A stretch of DNA of 64,000 bases from RPQJ01 sp963778185 (GTDB lineage: Bacteria > Pseudomonadota > Gammaproteobacteria > Steroidobacterales > Steroidobacteraceae), in contig CAVZTF010000003.1 in the NCBI GenBank assembly GCA_963778185.1, positions 1,240,001 to 1,304,000 of the forward strand. The letters are read 5' to 3'. A program made the translations under genes and the position numbers. Below are positions 24,401 to 33,258 of the stretch, piece by piece (position 1 is the first letter of the stretch; each line of letters starts with the position of its first letter). Under the pieces are notes generated by a model that was given only the letters and a program-made list of their open reading frames with translations, was not told the DNA's origin and searched no databases.

Positions 24401-25285
24401 ATGGATCGGAAGTGCCTCGTCGTTGGGTGCGGTTACGTGGGCCGCCGCCTGGCCCGGCGCCTGCGGCCGGGTTGGCAGGCCGTCGCGCTCGTCCGATCCG
24501 CGGCGAGCGCGGCGCAACTCGGCGCGGAAGGAATCGAGGTCATGCGCGTGGATCTCGACGAGATCGCCGCGCCCGCCCTCCTGCATTGCGCAGCGGATTC
24601 GACCGCCGTCGCCTACCTCGCGCCCCCGCCCGAGGCGGGCAGCACCGATCCGAGAATCGCCAGGTTCCTGGCCGCGCTGGGCGAGGCAACGCCGCAGGCG
24701 TTGCTCTACATGAGTACGACCGGCGTCTACGGCGATGCAGCCGGTGCGAGCGTGACCGAGGACACCGCCGTGGCGCCGGCGAACGACCGGTCGCGCCGCC
24801 GCGTCGATGCAGAGAGCGCCGCCAGCCGATGGTGCGCGAGCCGCGGCACGCGCTGCGTCGTCCTGCGCGTGCCGGGCATCTACGGCCCGGGCCGCCTGCC
24901 GCTCGAGCGACTGCGCCGCGGCGAGCCGGCGCTGCGGCCGGAGGACGCCGGCCCCGGCAATCGCATCCACGTCGACGACCTCGTCAGTGCATGCCTCGCG
25001 GCACTGGACCAGCCGGTCGCGGGCGTCTTCAACGTGGCCGATGGCGATCACTCGAGCACCACCGCATACCTGCAGCGCACGGCCGCCCTCGCCGGGCTGC
25101 CCCCGCCGCGGCTCGTGTCGATGGCCGAGGCCCGGGAGCAGGTGAGCCCGGGCATGCTCGCGTACCTCGTCGAGTCGCGCCGCGTGGACAACCGCCGCAT
25201 GCTCGATGAACTCGGGGTTCGCCTCGCCTACCCCGATCTCGACGCCGGCATCGCCGCGAGCCTCGCCGAGATGCGGCCCGGCTGA
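24401..25285 (+). CDS. SDR-family NAD-dependent epimerase-like protein (YeeZ type)
   Basis: A 294-residue extended short-chain dehydrogenase-like protein. The dinucleotide motif VVGCGYVGRRLARRL opens the protein; MSTTGVYGD near 108 and RVPGIYGPGR near 155 are typical epimerase motifs. The usual YxxxK catalytic pair is not evident, so an enzymatic role is uncertain. It resembles YeeZ-type proteins of unknown substrate. It precedes dapF by 25 bases and is probably in the same transcript. Confidence 0.72.
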   Translation: MDRKCLVVGCGYVGRRLARRLRPGWQAVALVRSAASAAQLGAEGIEVMRVDLDEIAAPALLHCAADSTAVAYLAPPPEAGSTDPRIARFLAALGEATPQALLYMSTTGVYGDAAGASVTEDTAVAPANDRSRRRVDAESAASRWCASRGTRCVVLRVPGIYGPGRLPLERLRRGEPALRPEDAGPGNRIHVDDLVSACLAALDQPVAGVFNVADGDHSSTTAYLQRTAALAGLPPPRLVSMAEAREQVSPGMLAYLVESRRVDNRRMLDELGVRLAYPDLDAGIAASLAEMRPG

Positions 25286-25310
25286 GGCCGCATTCGGCTA
25301 TCCTTGCGGC

Positions 25311-26165
25311 ATGCGCTTGTCGTTCACGAAGATGCATGGGCTCGGCAACGACTTCATCGTCTTCGACTCCGCTTCCCCCGACGACGTCCCCTCGCCTGCA
25401 ACCCTGCGTCGCCTCGCGGACCGGCGCACGGGCATCGGCTTCGACCAGGCGCTGGTGCTGTCGCCGCCGCGCCGGGCCGGTACCGACGTCTACTACCGGA
25501 TCTTCAATGCCGACGGTTCCGAGGTCGAGCAGTGCGGCAACGGCGCGCGCTGCATCGCGCGCCTGGTCGCGTCCCGCGCCGCACGCAGCGACCGTCCGCT
25601 GTCGATGGACAGCCCGGGCGGCCCGGTCGATGCGCGCCTGCGACCCGACGGACTCGTCTCGGTGGCGATGGGCGTGCCCGATTTCGACCCGCGCTCGCTG
25701 CCGTTCGAGGCAGACGCCGAGGCGCCGAGCTATCGCATCGAGCTGCCCGGCGGACCGGTCGAGTTCGGCGCGGTCTCGATCGGCAATCCGCACGCGGTGA
25801 TCCGCGTGCGGGCGGTCCGCGAAGCGCCGGTGGACAGCGTGGGACCTGCAATGGAGAATCACGCGCGATTTCCGCGGCGGGTGAACGTAGGCTTCCTCGA
25901 GATCCTCGCGCCGGACCACGTCCGGCTGAGGGTCTTCGAGCGAGGCGTGGGCGAGACCCAGGCCTGCGGGACGGGCGCCTGCGCGGCGGTCGCGATCGGG
26001 CGCAGGCACGGTCCGCTCGCCGAGGAGGTCCGTGTGGACGTGCCCGGCGGACGGCTCGTGGTGCAGTGGCCCGGGCCGGGCGAGCAGATCTGGCTCACCG
26101 GTCCGGCCGAGACGGCCTTCGAGGGCCACCTGGACATTCCGGACGTCGCGCCGGGAGGAAATTGA
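25311..26165 (+). CDS. dapF: Diaminopimelate epimerase
   Basis: A 284-residue epimerase converting LL- to meso-diaminopimelate for lysine and peptidoglycan. FTKMHGLGNDF at the N-terminus and the two catalytic cysteines, C75 (EQCGNGARC) and C219 (QACGTGACA), are present. The next gene (DUF484) overlaps its stop by an ATGA junction and xerC follows, as in many gammaproteobacteria. Confidence 0.95.
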   Translation: MRLSFTKMHGLGNDFIVFDSASPDDVPSPATLRRLADRRTGIGFDQALVLSPPRRAGTDVYYRIFNADGSEVEQCGNGARCIARLVASRAARSDRPLSMDSPGGPVDARLRPDGLVSVAMGVPDFDPRSLPFEADAEAPSYRIELPGGPVEFGAVSIGNPHAVIRVRAVREAPVDSVGPAMENHARFPRRVNVGFLEILAPDHVRLRVFERGVGETQACGTGACAAVAIGRRHGPLAEEVRVDVPGGRLVVQWPGPGEQIWLTGPAETAFEGHLDIPDVAPGGN

Positions 26166-26881
26166 TGAACAAGCAACCGATTCGCGGCCTCGAGCCGGGC
26201 GATCTCACCGAGGAGCAGATCGGCGAGTACCTCGTCGCGCATCCGGAGTTCTTCGAGCGCCATCCCGGGTCGCTCGCGCGCCTCAAGCTCCCGCACCAGC
26301 AGCGCGGCAGCGCGGCCATCTCGCTGGTCGAGCGCCAGGTGCTGGTCCTGCGCGAGAAGCACGCGGCCCTGGAACAGAAGCTGCACGAACTGGTCGAGAA
26401 CGGTCGCGCCAGCGACGCCATCACCGACCGCGTGCACCGGCTCACCCGGCGGCTGCTCAGGGCGCGTGACCTTTCCTCGACCGTCGCGGCGCTCGAGACC
26501 TCGTTGCGCGAGGATTTCGGCGCGTCGCGCTGGGTGCTCCTGCTCACCAACCCGGGACTCCCCGGCCTGTCGGCGCAGTTGGGCCCGCAGCTACGCGCCG
26601 TGCCGAAAGGCAGCCCGGAGCTCAGGATCTTCGAGAGCTTCTTCGAATCCGCCCGGCCGCGCAGCGGGCAGATCCGCGACACGCAGCGCGATTACCTCTT
26701 CGGGCAGGACGGCGGGCAGGTGGGCTCGACGGTGCTCATCCCGCTCGGGGAGCGCGCGTCGCTCGGCCTGCTCGCGATCGCGAGCCACGACACGGAGCGC
26801 TACCTGCCGACGATGAGCACGGACTTTCTGGTCCGCATCGGCGAAATCGTCACCGAGGCGATCGCGGCCCGCGGCGCATGA
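26165..26881 (+). CDS. DUF484 family protein
   Basis: A 238-residue cytoplasmic protein of the DUF484 (YigA) family: a short N-terminal helical domain with HPEFFERHP, a coiled coil (about 60-100) and a C-terminal GAF-like domain (about 105-235). It invariably sits between dapF and xerC in this group of bacteria, but its function is unknown. Both ends overlap the neighbours by four bases. Confidence 0.85.
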   Translation: MNKQPIRGLEPGDLTEEQIGEYLVAHPEFFERHPGSLARLKLPHQQRGSAAISLVERQVLVLREKHAALEQKLHELVENGRASDAITDRVHRLTRRLLRARDLSSTVAALETSLREDFGASRWVLLLTNPGLPGLSAQLGPQLRAVPKGSPELRIFESFFESARPRSGQIRDTQRDYLFGQDGGQVGSTVLIPLGERASLGLLAIASHDTERYLPTMSTDFLVRIGEIVTEAIAARGA

Positions 26882-27783
26882 GCGAGGCGCTCGCGGGCGG
26901 GGTCACCCGGTTCCTGCAGAGCCTGCAAGTCGAGCGGCGCCTGTCGCCGCACACCGGGTCCGCCTATTCCCGCGACCTCGCCGCACTGCTCGAGTACTGC
27001 GCGGAGCAGGGCATCGATGCCTGGCGCGGCATCGACACGCAGCACGTGCGCGCTTTCGCCGCACAGTCGCACCGCCGCGGCCTCGCGCCCCGCAGCGTGC
27101 AGCGCCGGCTGTCCGCGGTCCGCAGCCTGTTCCGCTACCTCGCCCGCGAGGGCGAGATGGAGCACGACCCGGCGGCCGACGTGCCGGCCCCCAAGGCCCG
27201 CAAGCGCCTGCCCACCACGCTCGACGCGGACACCATGGCGCGCCTGCTCGAGTTCCGCGCCGACGGCCGCCTCGGCCTGCGCGACAAGGCGATCATGGAG
27301 CTGCTCTACTCGTCGGGCCTGCGGCTCTCCGAACTGCTCGGCCTCGACCTCGTGGACCTCGACCTGCGCGACCGCACGGTGCGCGTCATGGGCAAGGGCC
27401 GCAAGGCGCGCATCGTGCCCGTCGGTCGCCACGCAGCCGTGGCGCTGTCGCTCTGGTTGAAGGAACGCGCGACCGTGGCCGGGATCGGCGAGAACGCCGT
27501 CTTCGTGGGTGTCGGCGGCAGCCGGCTGGGGCCGCGCATCGTGCAGAAGCGCATCGCACGCTGGGCGCGGCGGCAGGGGCTGCCCGAGCACGTTCACCCC
27601 CACATGTTCCGCCATTCGTTCGCCTCCCACCTGCTCGAGTCCTCGGGCGACCTGCGCGCCGTCCAGGAGCTGCTCGGCCACGCCAACATCAGCACGACTC
27701 AGGTCTACACTCACCTTGATTTCCAGCACCTCGCCCGGATATACGACGCGGCACATCCCAGGGCCAAGCGGAGGGGGTTGTAG
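26878..27783 (+). CDS. xerC: Tyrosine recombinase XerC
   Basis: A 301-residue site-specific recombinase that, with XerD, resolves chromosome dimers at dif. The N-terminal SAM-like core-binding domain (1-95) has RRLSPHT-type motifs. The catalytic set is visible: Arg in SSGLRLSELLGL, Lys in the beta-hairpin MGKGRKAR, HMFRHSFASH, GHANISTTQVYTH with the nucleophilic Tyr near 276. Chromosomal context (dapF-DUF484-xerC) distinguishes it from phage integrases. Confidence 0.93.
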   Translation: MSEALAGGVTRFLQSLQVERRLSPHTGSAYSRDLAALLEYCAEQGIDAWRGIDTQHVRAFAAQSHRRGLAPRSVQRRLSAVRSLFRYLAREGEMEHDPAADVPAPKARKRLPTTLDADTMARLLEFRADGRLGLRDKAIMELLYSSGLRLSELLGLDLVDLDLRDRTVRVMGKGRKARIVPVGRHAAVALSLWLKERATVAGIGENAVFVGVGGSRLGPRIVQKRIARWARRQGLPEHVHPHMFRHSFASHLLESSGDLRAVQELLGHANISTTQVYTHLDFQHLARIYDAAHPRAKRRGL

Positions 27784-27821
27784 GCGATAGGCTGTGGGCA
27801 GGAGGGGCGGCTCTCTTCCGA

Positions 27822-27856
27822 CCTACAGCCTTCAGCCCACAGCCCACAGCCCACAG
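27822..27856 (+). repeat. Five tandem heptamers (CCYWCAG)
   Basis: In the 104-base xerC-hslV gap the units CCTACAG, CCTTCAG and three copies of CCCACAG run head to tail. A further CCTTCAG lies 13 bases on. An inverted copy, GGCTGTGGGC at 27790-27799, can pair with any of three GCCCACAGCC/CCACAGCCC positions, giving alternative hairpins. Confidence 0.8.
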
Positions 27857-27887
27857 CCCCCGGCCCACCGCCTTCAGCCGTCCCGTC

Positions 27888-28439
27888 ATGACAACCACCT
27901 TCGACCCCCACGGCACGACCATTCTCTGCGTACGTCGCGGCGGCCTCGTCGCCATGGGCGGCGATGGCCAGGTCACGCTCGGCAACACGGTGATGAAGGG
28001 CAATGCCCGCAAGGTCCGGCGCCTGCACGAGGACCAGGTGATCGCCGGGTTCGCCGGAGGCACGGCGGACGCCTTCACGCTGTTCGAGCGCTTCGAGGGC
28101 AAGCTGCAGCAGTACGGCAACCTGACACGGGCGGCCATCGAGCTCGCCAAGGACTGGCGCTCCGACCGCAGCCTGCGCCGCCTCGAGGCGCTGCTGTGCG
28201 TGGCGGATGCCGGCCATTCGTTCATCGTCTCCGGCAACGGCGACGTGATCGAGCCCGAGCACGACCTGATGGCGGTGGGCTCCGGCGGTCCCTTCGCACA
28301 GGCTGCGGCCCATGCACTGCTCGCGAACACCGACCTCGACGCCCGCACCATCGTCGAGAAGGCGCTCGGGATCGCGGCGGACATCTGCATCTACACGAAC
28401 CGCAACCTGACGATCGAGACCCTGGGCTCGTCGTCCTGA
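27888..28439 (+). CDS. hslV: HslV proteasome-like peptidase subunit
   Basis: A 183-residue subunit of the HslUV protease. The core TTILCVRRGG...MGGDGQVTLGNTVMKGN is unmistakable. The catalytic Thr is T10, not T2: nine residues (MTTTFDPHG) precede it and would be removed by autoprocessing, as in Xanthomonas-type HslV; many other HslV proteins lack this propeptide. hslU starts 13 bases downstream. Confidence 0.94.
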   Translation: MTTTFDPHGTTILCVRRGGLVAMGGDGQVTLGNTVMKGNARKVRRLHEDQVIAGFAGGTADAFTLFERFEGKLQQYGNLTRAAIELAKDWRSDRSLRRLEALLCVADAGHSFIVSGNGDVIEPEHDLMAVGSGGPFAQAAAHALLANTDLDARTIVEKALGIAADICIYTNRNLTIETLGSSS

Positions 28440-28452
28440 GCAGCGATTTCCC

Positions 28453-29787
28453 ATGTCCTCCATGACCCCCCGCGAGATCGTCCAGGAACTCGACAAGCAC
28501 ATCGTCGGTCAGGCCGCCGCCAAGCGCGCGGTCGCCATCGCGCTGCGCAACCGCTGGCGGCGCATGCAGGTCGACGAGCAGCTGCGCGCGGAGATCACGC
28601 CGAAGAACATCCTCATGATCGGCCCCACGGGCGTGGGCAAGACCGAGATCGCGCGCCGCCTGGCGCGGCTCGCCGGCGCGCCGTTCGTCAAGGTCGAAGC
28701 GACCAAGTTCACCGAGGTGGGATACGTCGGCCGCGAGGTCGACTCGATCATCAAGGACCTGGTGGACGTGGCGGTGAAGATGACCCGCGAGCGGGAGATG
28801 GAGAAGGTGCGGCACCGCGCCATGGACGCCGCAGAGGAGCGCGTGCTCGACGCCCTGCTGCCGAGGCCGCGCAGCGTGGGCTTCGGCGCCGAGCCGGAGC
28901 CGCCGCGTGACGGCGACACGCGGCAGCGCTTCCGCAAGATGCTGCGCGAGGGCCAGCTCGACGACCGCGAGATCGAAGTGGAACTGCGCGCCGTCCCGGT
29001 GGGCGTCGAGATCATGGCGCCGCCGGGAATGGAGGAGCTCTCCCAGCAGTTGCAGGGCATGTTCTCGAGCCTGGGCGGCAACCGCACGCATGCGCGCAAG
29101 CTCAGGGTGCGCGAGGCGTTCAAGCTGCTCACCGAGGAGGAAGCCGCCAGGCTCATCAACGAGGACGAGCTCAAGATACAGGCGCTCGGTGACGCCGAGC
29201 AGAACGGCATCGTGTTCATCGACGAGATCGACAAGATCGCGCGCCGCCAGGAGACCTCCGGCGCCGACGTGTCGCGCGAGGGCGTGCAGCGCGACCTGCT
29301 GCCGCTCGTGGAGGGCTGCACGGTCAACACCAAGTACGGCATGGTGAAGACCGACCACGTGCTCTTCATAGCGTCCGGCGCGTTCCACATGTCGAAACCG
29401 TCGGACCTGATCCCGGAGCTGCAGGGACGGCTGCCGATCCGCGTCGAGCTCGACGCGCTCGGCGCCGGGGACTTCGTGCGCATCCTGACCGAGCCGGATG
29501 CCTCGCTCTGCACGCAGTACGCCGCGCTGCTCGCCACCGAGGGCGTGACGGTCGAATTCACGCCCGACGGCGTGAAGCGCCTGGCCGAGGTGGCCTTCGA
29601 CGTGAACCAGCGCACCGAGAACATCGGCGCGCGCCGGCTGCACACGGTGATGGAACGCCTGCTCGAGGGCGTTTCCTACGAGGCCTCGGACCGCTCGGGC
29701 ACCACGGTGGTGATCGACGCGGCCTACGTCGACCGCAACCTCGGCGAGCTCGCGCGCGACCAGGACCTGGCGCGGTATATCCTCTGA
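28453..29787 (+). CDS. hslU: HslU ATPase subunit
   Basis: A 444-residue AAA+ unfoldase that feeds HslV. Landmarks are TPREIVQELDKHIVGQ at the start, Walker A GPTGVGKTE near 60, the I-domain insertion (about 110-240), Walker B IVFIDEIDK near 256, sensor-2 GARRL, and the C-terminal ARYIL tail that docks into HslV. Length equals the family norm. Confidence 0.96.
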   Translation: MSSMTPREIVQELDKHIVGQAAAKRAVAIALRNRWRRMQVDEQLRAEITPKNILMIGPTGVGKTEIARRLARLAGAPFVKVEATKFTEVGYVGREVDSIIKDLVDVAVKMTREREMEKVRHRAMDAAEERVLDALLPRPRSVGFGAEPEPPRDGDTRQRFRKMLREGQLDDREIEVELRAVPVGVEIMAPPGMEELSQQLQGMFSSLGGNRTHARKLRVREAFKLLTEEEAARLINEDELKIQALGDAEQNGIVFIDEIDKIARRQETSGADVSREGVQRDLLPLVEGCTVNTKYGMVKTDHVLFIASGAFHMSKPSDLIPELQGRLPIRVELDALGAGDFVRILTEPDASLCTQYAALLATEGVTVEFTPDGVKRLAEVAFDVNQRTENIGARRLHTVMERLLEGVSYEASDRSGTTVVIDAAYVDRNLGELARDQDLARYIL

Positions 29788-29813
29788 CCTCGCCATTTCC
29801 GCGAGCCAGCCTC

Positions 29814-30206
29814 ATGACCGGGACACGCCCCACCGAGATCAAGCTCCGCACGAAGTCGCGCGTCCTCGAGGTCGCCTACGACGACGGCGCCAGGTTCGAA
29901 TTGCCGTTCGAGTACCTGCGCGTCTACTCGCCCTCGGCCGAGGTGCTCGGCCACGGTCCGGGACAGGAGACCCTGCAGGTCGGCAAGCACGAGGTCGTGA
30001 TCGTCAGGGTGGAGCCGGTCGGCAACTACGCCGTGAAGCTCGTGTTCGACGACGGGCATGACTCGGGCCTCTACACCTGGGGGTACCTGCGGGAACTCGG
30101 CCTCGCCCGGGCGGAGAAGTGGCAGCACTACCTCGACCGCCTGGCAAAGCTCGGCCTCCCCTACCCCACGCCGGTCCCGTCCAAACCGAGGCATCACCCG
30201 GCGTGA
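29814..30206 (+). CDS. DUF971 (gamma-butyrobetaine hydroxylase N-terminal-like) protein
   Basis: A 130-residue protein of the DUF971 family, with PTEIKLRTKSRVLEVAYDDG near the N-terminus, LPFEYLRVYSPSAEV, and a WGYLRELG motif near 85. A related fold is found as the N-terminal domain of gamma-butyrobetaine hydroxylase; a role in iron-sulfur matters has been suggested for stand-alone members, but nothing visible here proves it. It lies between hslU and ubiE, a common order in gammaproteobacteria. Confidence 0.85.
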   Translation: MTGTRPTEIKLRTKSRVLEVAYDDGARFELPFEYLRVYSPSAEVLGHGPGQETLQVGKHEVVIVRVEPVGNYAVKLVFDDGHDSGLYTWGYLRELGLARAEKWQHYLDRLAKLGLPYPTPVPSKPRHHPA

Positions 30207-30228
30207 GCCGCGTAGAATGGCGTGTCCC

Positions 30229-31008
30229 ATGAGCGAGAACGCCCCCCAGAAGCCGAGCACGCCCGCCCCGGGCAGCGTGGATTTCGGCTACCAGCAGGTC
30301 CCGCGCGAGGAGAAGGCCCAGCGCGTCCGCGAGGTCTTCGAGTCCGTCGCGGACAAGTACGACCTGATGAACGACCTGATGTCGGCCGGGGTGCACCGCC
30401 TGTGGAAGCGCTTCACGCTCTCGCAGACCGGTCTGCGGCCCGGCCAGGTGGCGCTCGACGTCGCGGGCGGCACGGGCGACCTCGCGGCCGGCATGGCCAG
30501 GCAGGTGGGCGAGCGCGGCCTCGTGGTGCTCTCCGACATCAATGCCGCGATGCTCGAGGTCGGGCGCAACCGGCTGCTCGACCGGGGACTCATGCGCAAC
30601 GTGCGCTTCTCGATCGCGAACGCCGAGTGCCTGCCCTTCGAGGACGAGAGCTTCGACTGCGTGACCATCGGCTTCGGATTGCGCAACGTCACCGACAAGC
30701 CCGCGGCCCTGGCCTCCATGCGGCGCGTGCTGCGCCCCGGCGGCCGCCTGCTGGTGCTCGAGTTCTCGAAGCCCGTGCTGCCGGGGTTGAAGCCGGTCTA
30801 CGACGTGTATTCCTTCAGCGTGCTGCCCTGGCTCGGCAGCCGCGTGGCCGGCGACGCCGACAGCTACCGCTATCTGGCCGAGTCGATCCGCCGCTTCCCC
30901 GACCAGCAGACCCTGCTCGGCATGATGCGCGAAGCGGGCCTCGAGGACTGCCGCCACCACAACCTGAGCGGCGGCATCGTGGCGCTGCACAAGGGCTTCC
31001 GCTACTGA
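30229..31008 (+). CDS. ubiE: Demethylmenaquinone/ubiquinone C-methyltransferase
   Basis: A 259-residue SAM methyltransferase for ubiquinone (and menaquinone) synthesis. VREVFESVADKYDLMNDLMSAG, the SAM site ALDVAGGTGDLA and the later NAECLPFED are typical, as is the C-terminal GGIVALHKGFRY. The start at 30229 is within ATGAGC; a longer frame would run through the DUF971 gene. It is the first gene of ubiE-ubiJ-ubiB. Confidence 0.95.
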   Translation: MSENAPQKPSTPAPGSVDFGYQQVPREEKAQRVREVFESVADKYDLMNDLMSAGVHRLWKRFTLSQTGLRPGQVALDVAGGTGDLAAGMARQVGERGLVVLSDINAAMLEVGRNRLLDRGLMRNVRFSIANAECLPFEDESFDCVTIGFGLRNVTDKPAALASMRRVLRPGGRLLVLEFSKPVLPGLKPVYDVYSFSVLPWLGSRVAGDADSYRYLAESIRRFPDQQTLLGMMREAGLEDCRHHNLSGGIVALHKGFRY

Positions 31009-31009
31009 C

Positions 31010-31597
31010 ATGCTGCTCGAGCGACTCGAGTCCGTCCTGAACCGCAACATCGCCGACTCGCGCAAGGCACAGGCGCTGTGCCGCCAGCTCGACGGGCGGG
31101 TCATGTCGCTCACGGTGCAGGGCACTCCGCTCGCGTTCTTCTTCAAGGCCGCAAGCGGACGCATCGCACTCGCCCCGCGCCACGAGGGGGCCACCGATGC
31201 GAGCCTCTCCGGCACGCCGATCGCGCTCCTCGCGCTGGCGGGCCCGAGGGCGGAAGGCGCCCTGCGCGGCGGCGGCGTGCGCATCGAGGGCGACGCAGAG
31301 GTCGCGCAGAAGTTCCGTGACCTGCTGTCCCAGGCGCAGCCGGATTTCGAAGAAGAACTCGCGCGCGTGATCGGCGACGTCGCGGCCCGGCGGCTGGCGA
31401 ACCTCGCCCGCGGGTTCCTCGGCTGGGGACGCAAGGCGACCGGCTCGCTCGCCACCAACGTGGTCGAGTACCTGCAGGAGGAAGGCCGCGACCTGCCGAC
31501 GCGGGTCGAGGTCGAGGAATTCCTGGAGGACGTGGACCGCCTGCGCGACGACGCCGGGCGCCTCGAGGCGCGCATCGCACGCCTCGAGCGAAAGTGA
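31010..31597 (+). CDS. ubiJ: Ubiquinone biosynthesis accessory factor UbiJ
   Basis: A 195-residue SCP2-type lipid-binding protein (domain about 10-105) with a helical C-terminus ending in a coiled coil. UbiJ organises the soluble ubiquinone-biosynthesis complex and binds isoprenoid intermediates; its partner UbiK is encoded at 12370. One base separates it from ubiE, and it overlaps ubiB by four bases. Confidence 0.9.
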   Translation: MLLERLESVLNRNIADSRKAQALCRQLDGRVMSLTVQGTPLAFFFKAASGRIALAPRHEGATDASLSGTPIALLALAGPRAEGALRGGGVRIEGDAEVAQKFRDLLSQAQPDFEEELARVIGDVAARRLANLARGFLGWGRKATGSLATNVVEYLQEEGRDLPTRVEVEEFLEDVDRLRDDAGRLEARIARLERK

Positions 31598-33231
31598 CCA
31601 TGCGCCCGCGCGTCGTCGGCCGGCTTCTGCAGATCCAGCGCGTGCTCGTCCGGCACGGACTCGACGAGTTCATCCTCGACACGCACTTGTTCCGCCCGCT
31701 GCGCTACGTCTTCTATCTTTCGCCGGCAACGTGGTTCGAGCGCCGCAAGGGAGGCTCACTCGGCGAGCGCATCCGGCTCGCGCTCGAGGAGCTCGGGCCC
31801 ATCTTCATGAAGCTCGGCCAGGCGCTCTCGACGCGCCGCGACCTGCTGCCGCCCGACATCGCCGACGAACTCGCCAAGCTGCAGGACCGTGTGCCGCCGT
31901 TTTCCGGTGCTGAGGCGCGCGCGATCATCGAGAAGGCGCACGGGAGCCCCGTTTCCCAAACCTTCGCCGAGTTCGACGAGACGCCCCTCGCCGCCGCCAC
32001 CATCGCCCAGGTTCACGCCGCGCGGCTGCATTCCGGCCAGGACGTGGTCGTCAAGGTGGTGCGCCCGGGCGTGCGGGAGAAGATCGAGCGTGACATCGAG
32101 GTCATGCACGTGCTGGCACGGCTGGTCCTCGACTATTCGCGCGAGGGGCATCGCCTGCGGCCCGTGGAGGTCGTCCAGGAGTACGAGAAGACCATCCTCG
32201 ACGAGCTCGACCTGATGCGCGAGGCGGCCAACGCCGCGCAGCTCGGGCGCAACTTCGCCGGCTCCGACCTGCTCCACGTTCCCGCGGTGTACTGGGACTA
32301 CTGCCGCCCCGAGGCGATGGTGATGGAGCGCATCCACGGCGTGCTGGTCAGCGATCTCGAGGAGCTGCGCCGGCGCGGGACCAACATCCAGCGCCTCGCC
32401 GAGAACGGCGTGACGATCTTCTTCACGCAGATGCTGCGGCACAATTTCTTCCACGCCGACATGCATCCCGGCAACATCTTCATCCAGACCGACGACCCCG
32501 AGCATCCCAAGTACTGCGCGGTGGACTTCGGCATCGTCGGCACGCTCGACGCGCGCGACCAGCATTACCTCGCGGAGAACTTCCTGGCGTTCTTCGACCG
32601 CGACTACCACCGCATCGCGCAGCTGCACGTGGATTCCGGCTGGGTGCCCGCCGACACGCGCGTGGACGAGCTCGAGGCGGCGGTGCGCACGGTGTGCGAA
32701 CCGATTTTCAACAAGCCGCTGGCGGAGATCTCGTTCGGGCAGGTGCTGCTGCGGCTCTTCGAGACGGCCCGGCGCTTCCAGATGAAGGTGCAGCCGCAGC
32801 TGATCCTGCTGCAGAAGACGCTGCTGCAGATCGAGGGCCTCGGCCGCCAGCTCTACCCGGAGCTCGACCTCTGGAAGACCGCGCAACCGCTGCTGCGCGA
32901 ATGGGCCGCGGATCGCTTGAGCGGACGCACCCTCGCCAGGCAGCTGCGCCGCCAGCTCCCCGACGTGAGCGAGGCCTTCCGCATGCTGCCGCAGATCCTG
33001 CAGCAGGCCGTGCAGCAGGCGTCGGAAGGCAAGTTCCGGCTCAAGGTAGAGCAGGGCGGCCTCGAGGAACTGCGCAAGGAGATCCGCGCGAGCGCACGCA
33101 AGCGCGATGCGACAATGGTCGCTGCGGCGACGCTGCTCGGCGGGTTCGTGTGGCTGGCGCTCGGAGCGGCGCCCTGGCCCGCGGTCGCGCTCTGCGCGAC
33201 GGGGCTGCTGGTGCTGGTTCTGGCGAGATAG
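31594..33231 (+). CDS. ubiB: Ubiquinone biosynthesis ATPase/kinase-like protein UbiB
   Basis: A 545-residue protein of the atypical kinase UbiB/ADCK family. It has the KxGQ motif (FMKLGQALSTRRDLLP, near 72), the Ala-rich loop LAAATIAQVHAA, the invariant Lys in VVVKVVRPGV, FFHADMHPGNIF and VDFGIVG, and two C-terminal membrane segments (about 503-545). It is needed for ubiquinone synthesis and is thought to extract intermediates from the membrane. GTG at 31594 gives an overlap with ubiJ; ATG at 31600 is also possible. Confidence 0.94.
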   Translation: MTMRPRVVGRLLQIQRVLVRHGLDEFILDTHLFRPLRYVFYLSPATWFERRKGGSLGERIRLALEELGPIFMKLGQALSTRRDLLPPDIADELAKLQDRVPPFSGAEARAIIEKAHGSPVSQTFAEFDETPLAAATIAQVHAARLHSGQDVVVKVVRPGVREKIERDIEVMHVLARLVLDYSREGHRLRPVEVVQEYEKTILDELDLMREAANAAQLGRNFAGSDLLHVPAVYWDYCRPEAMVMERIHGVLVSDLEELRRRGTNIQRLAENGVTIFFTQMLRHNFFHADMHPGNIFIQTDDPEHPKYCAVDFGIVGTLDARDQHYLAENFLAFFDRDYHRIAQLHVDSGWVPADTRVDELEAAVRTVCEPIFNKPLAEISFGQVLLRLFETARRFQMKVQPQLILLQKTLLQIEGLGRQLYPELDLWKTAQPLLREWAADRLSGRTLARQLRRQLPDVSEAFRMLPQILQQAVQQASEGKFRLKVEQGGLEELRKEIRASARKRDATMVAAATLLGGFVWLALGAAPWPAVALCATGLLVLVLAR

Positions 33232-33258
33232 GGCGGCGCTGCCCGCGGCCGCGGAGAG

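Noticed and set aside
26878..27783. XerC as an integrase marking a mobile element
   Set aside because: The gene lies in the standard dapF-DUF484-xerC order and no attachment-site duplication or phage gene is nearby.
27822..27856. Tandem repeats as a CRISPR array
   Set aside because: Seven-base units without spacers and no cas genes; a simple heptamer array.
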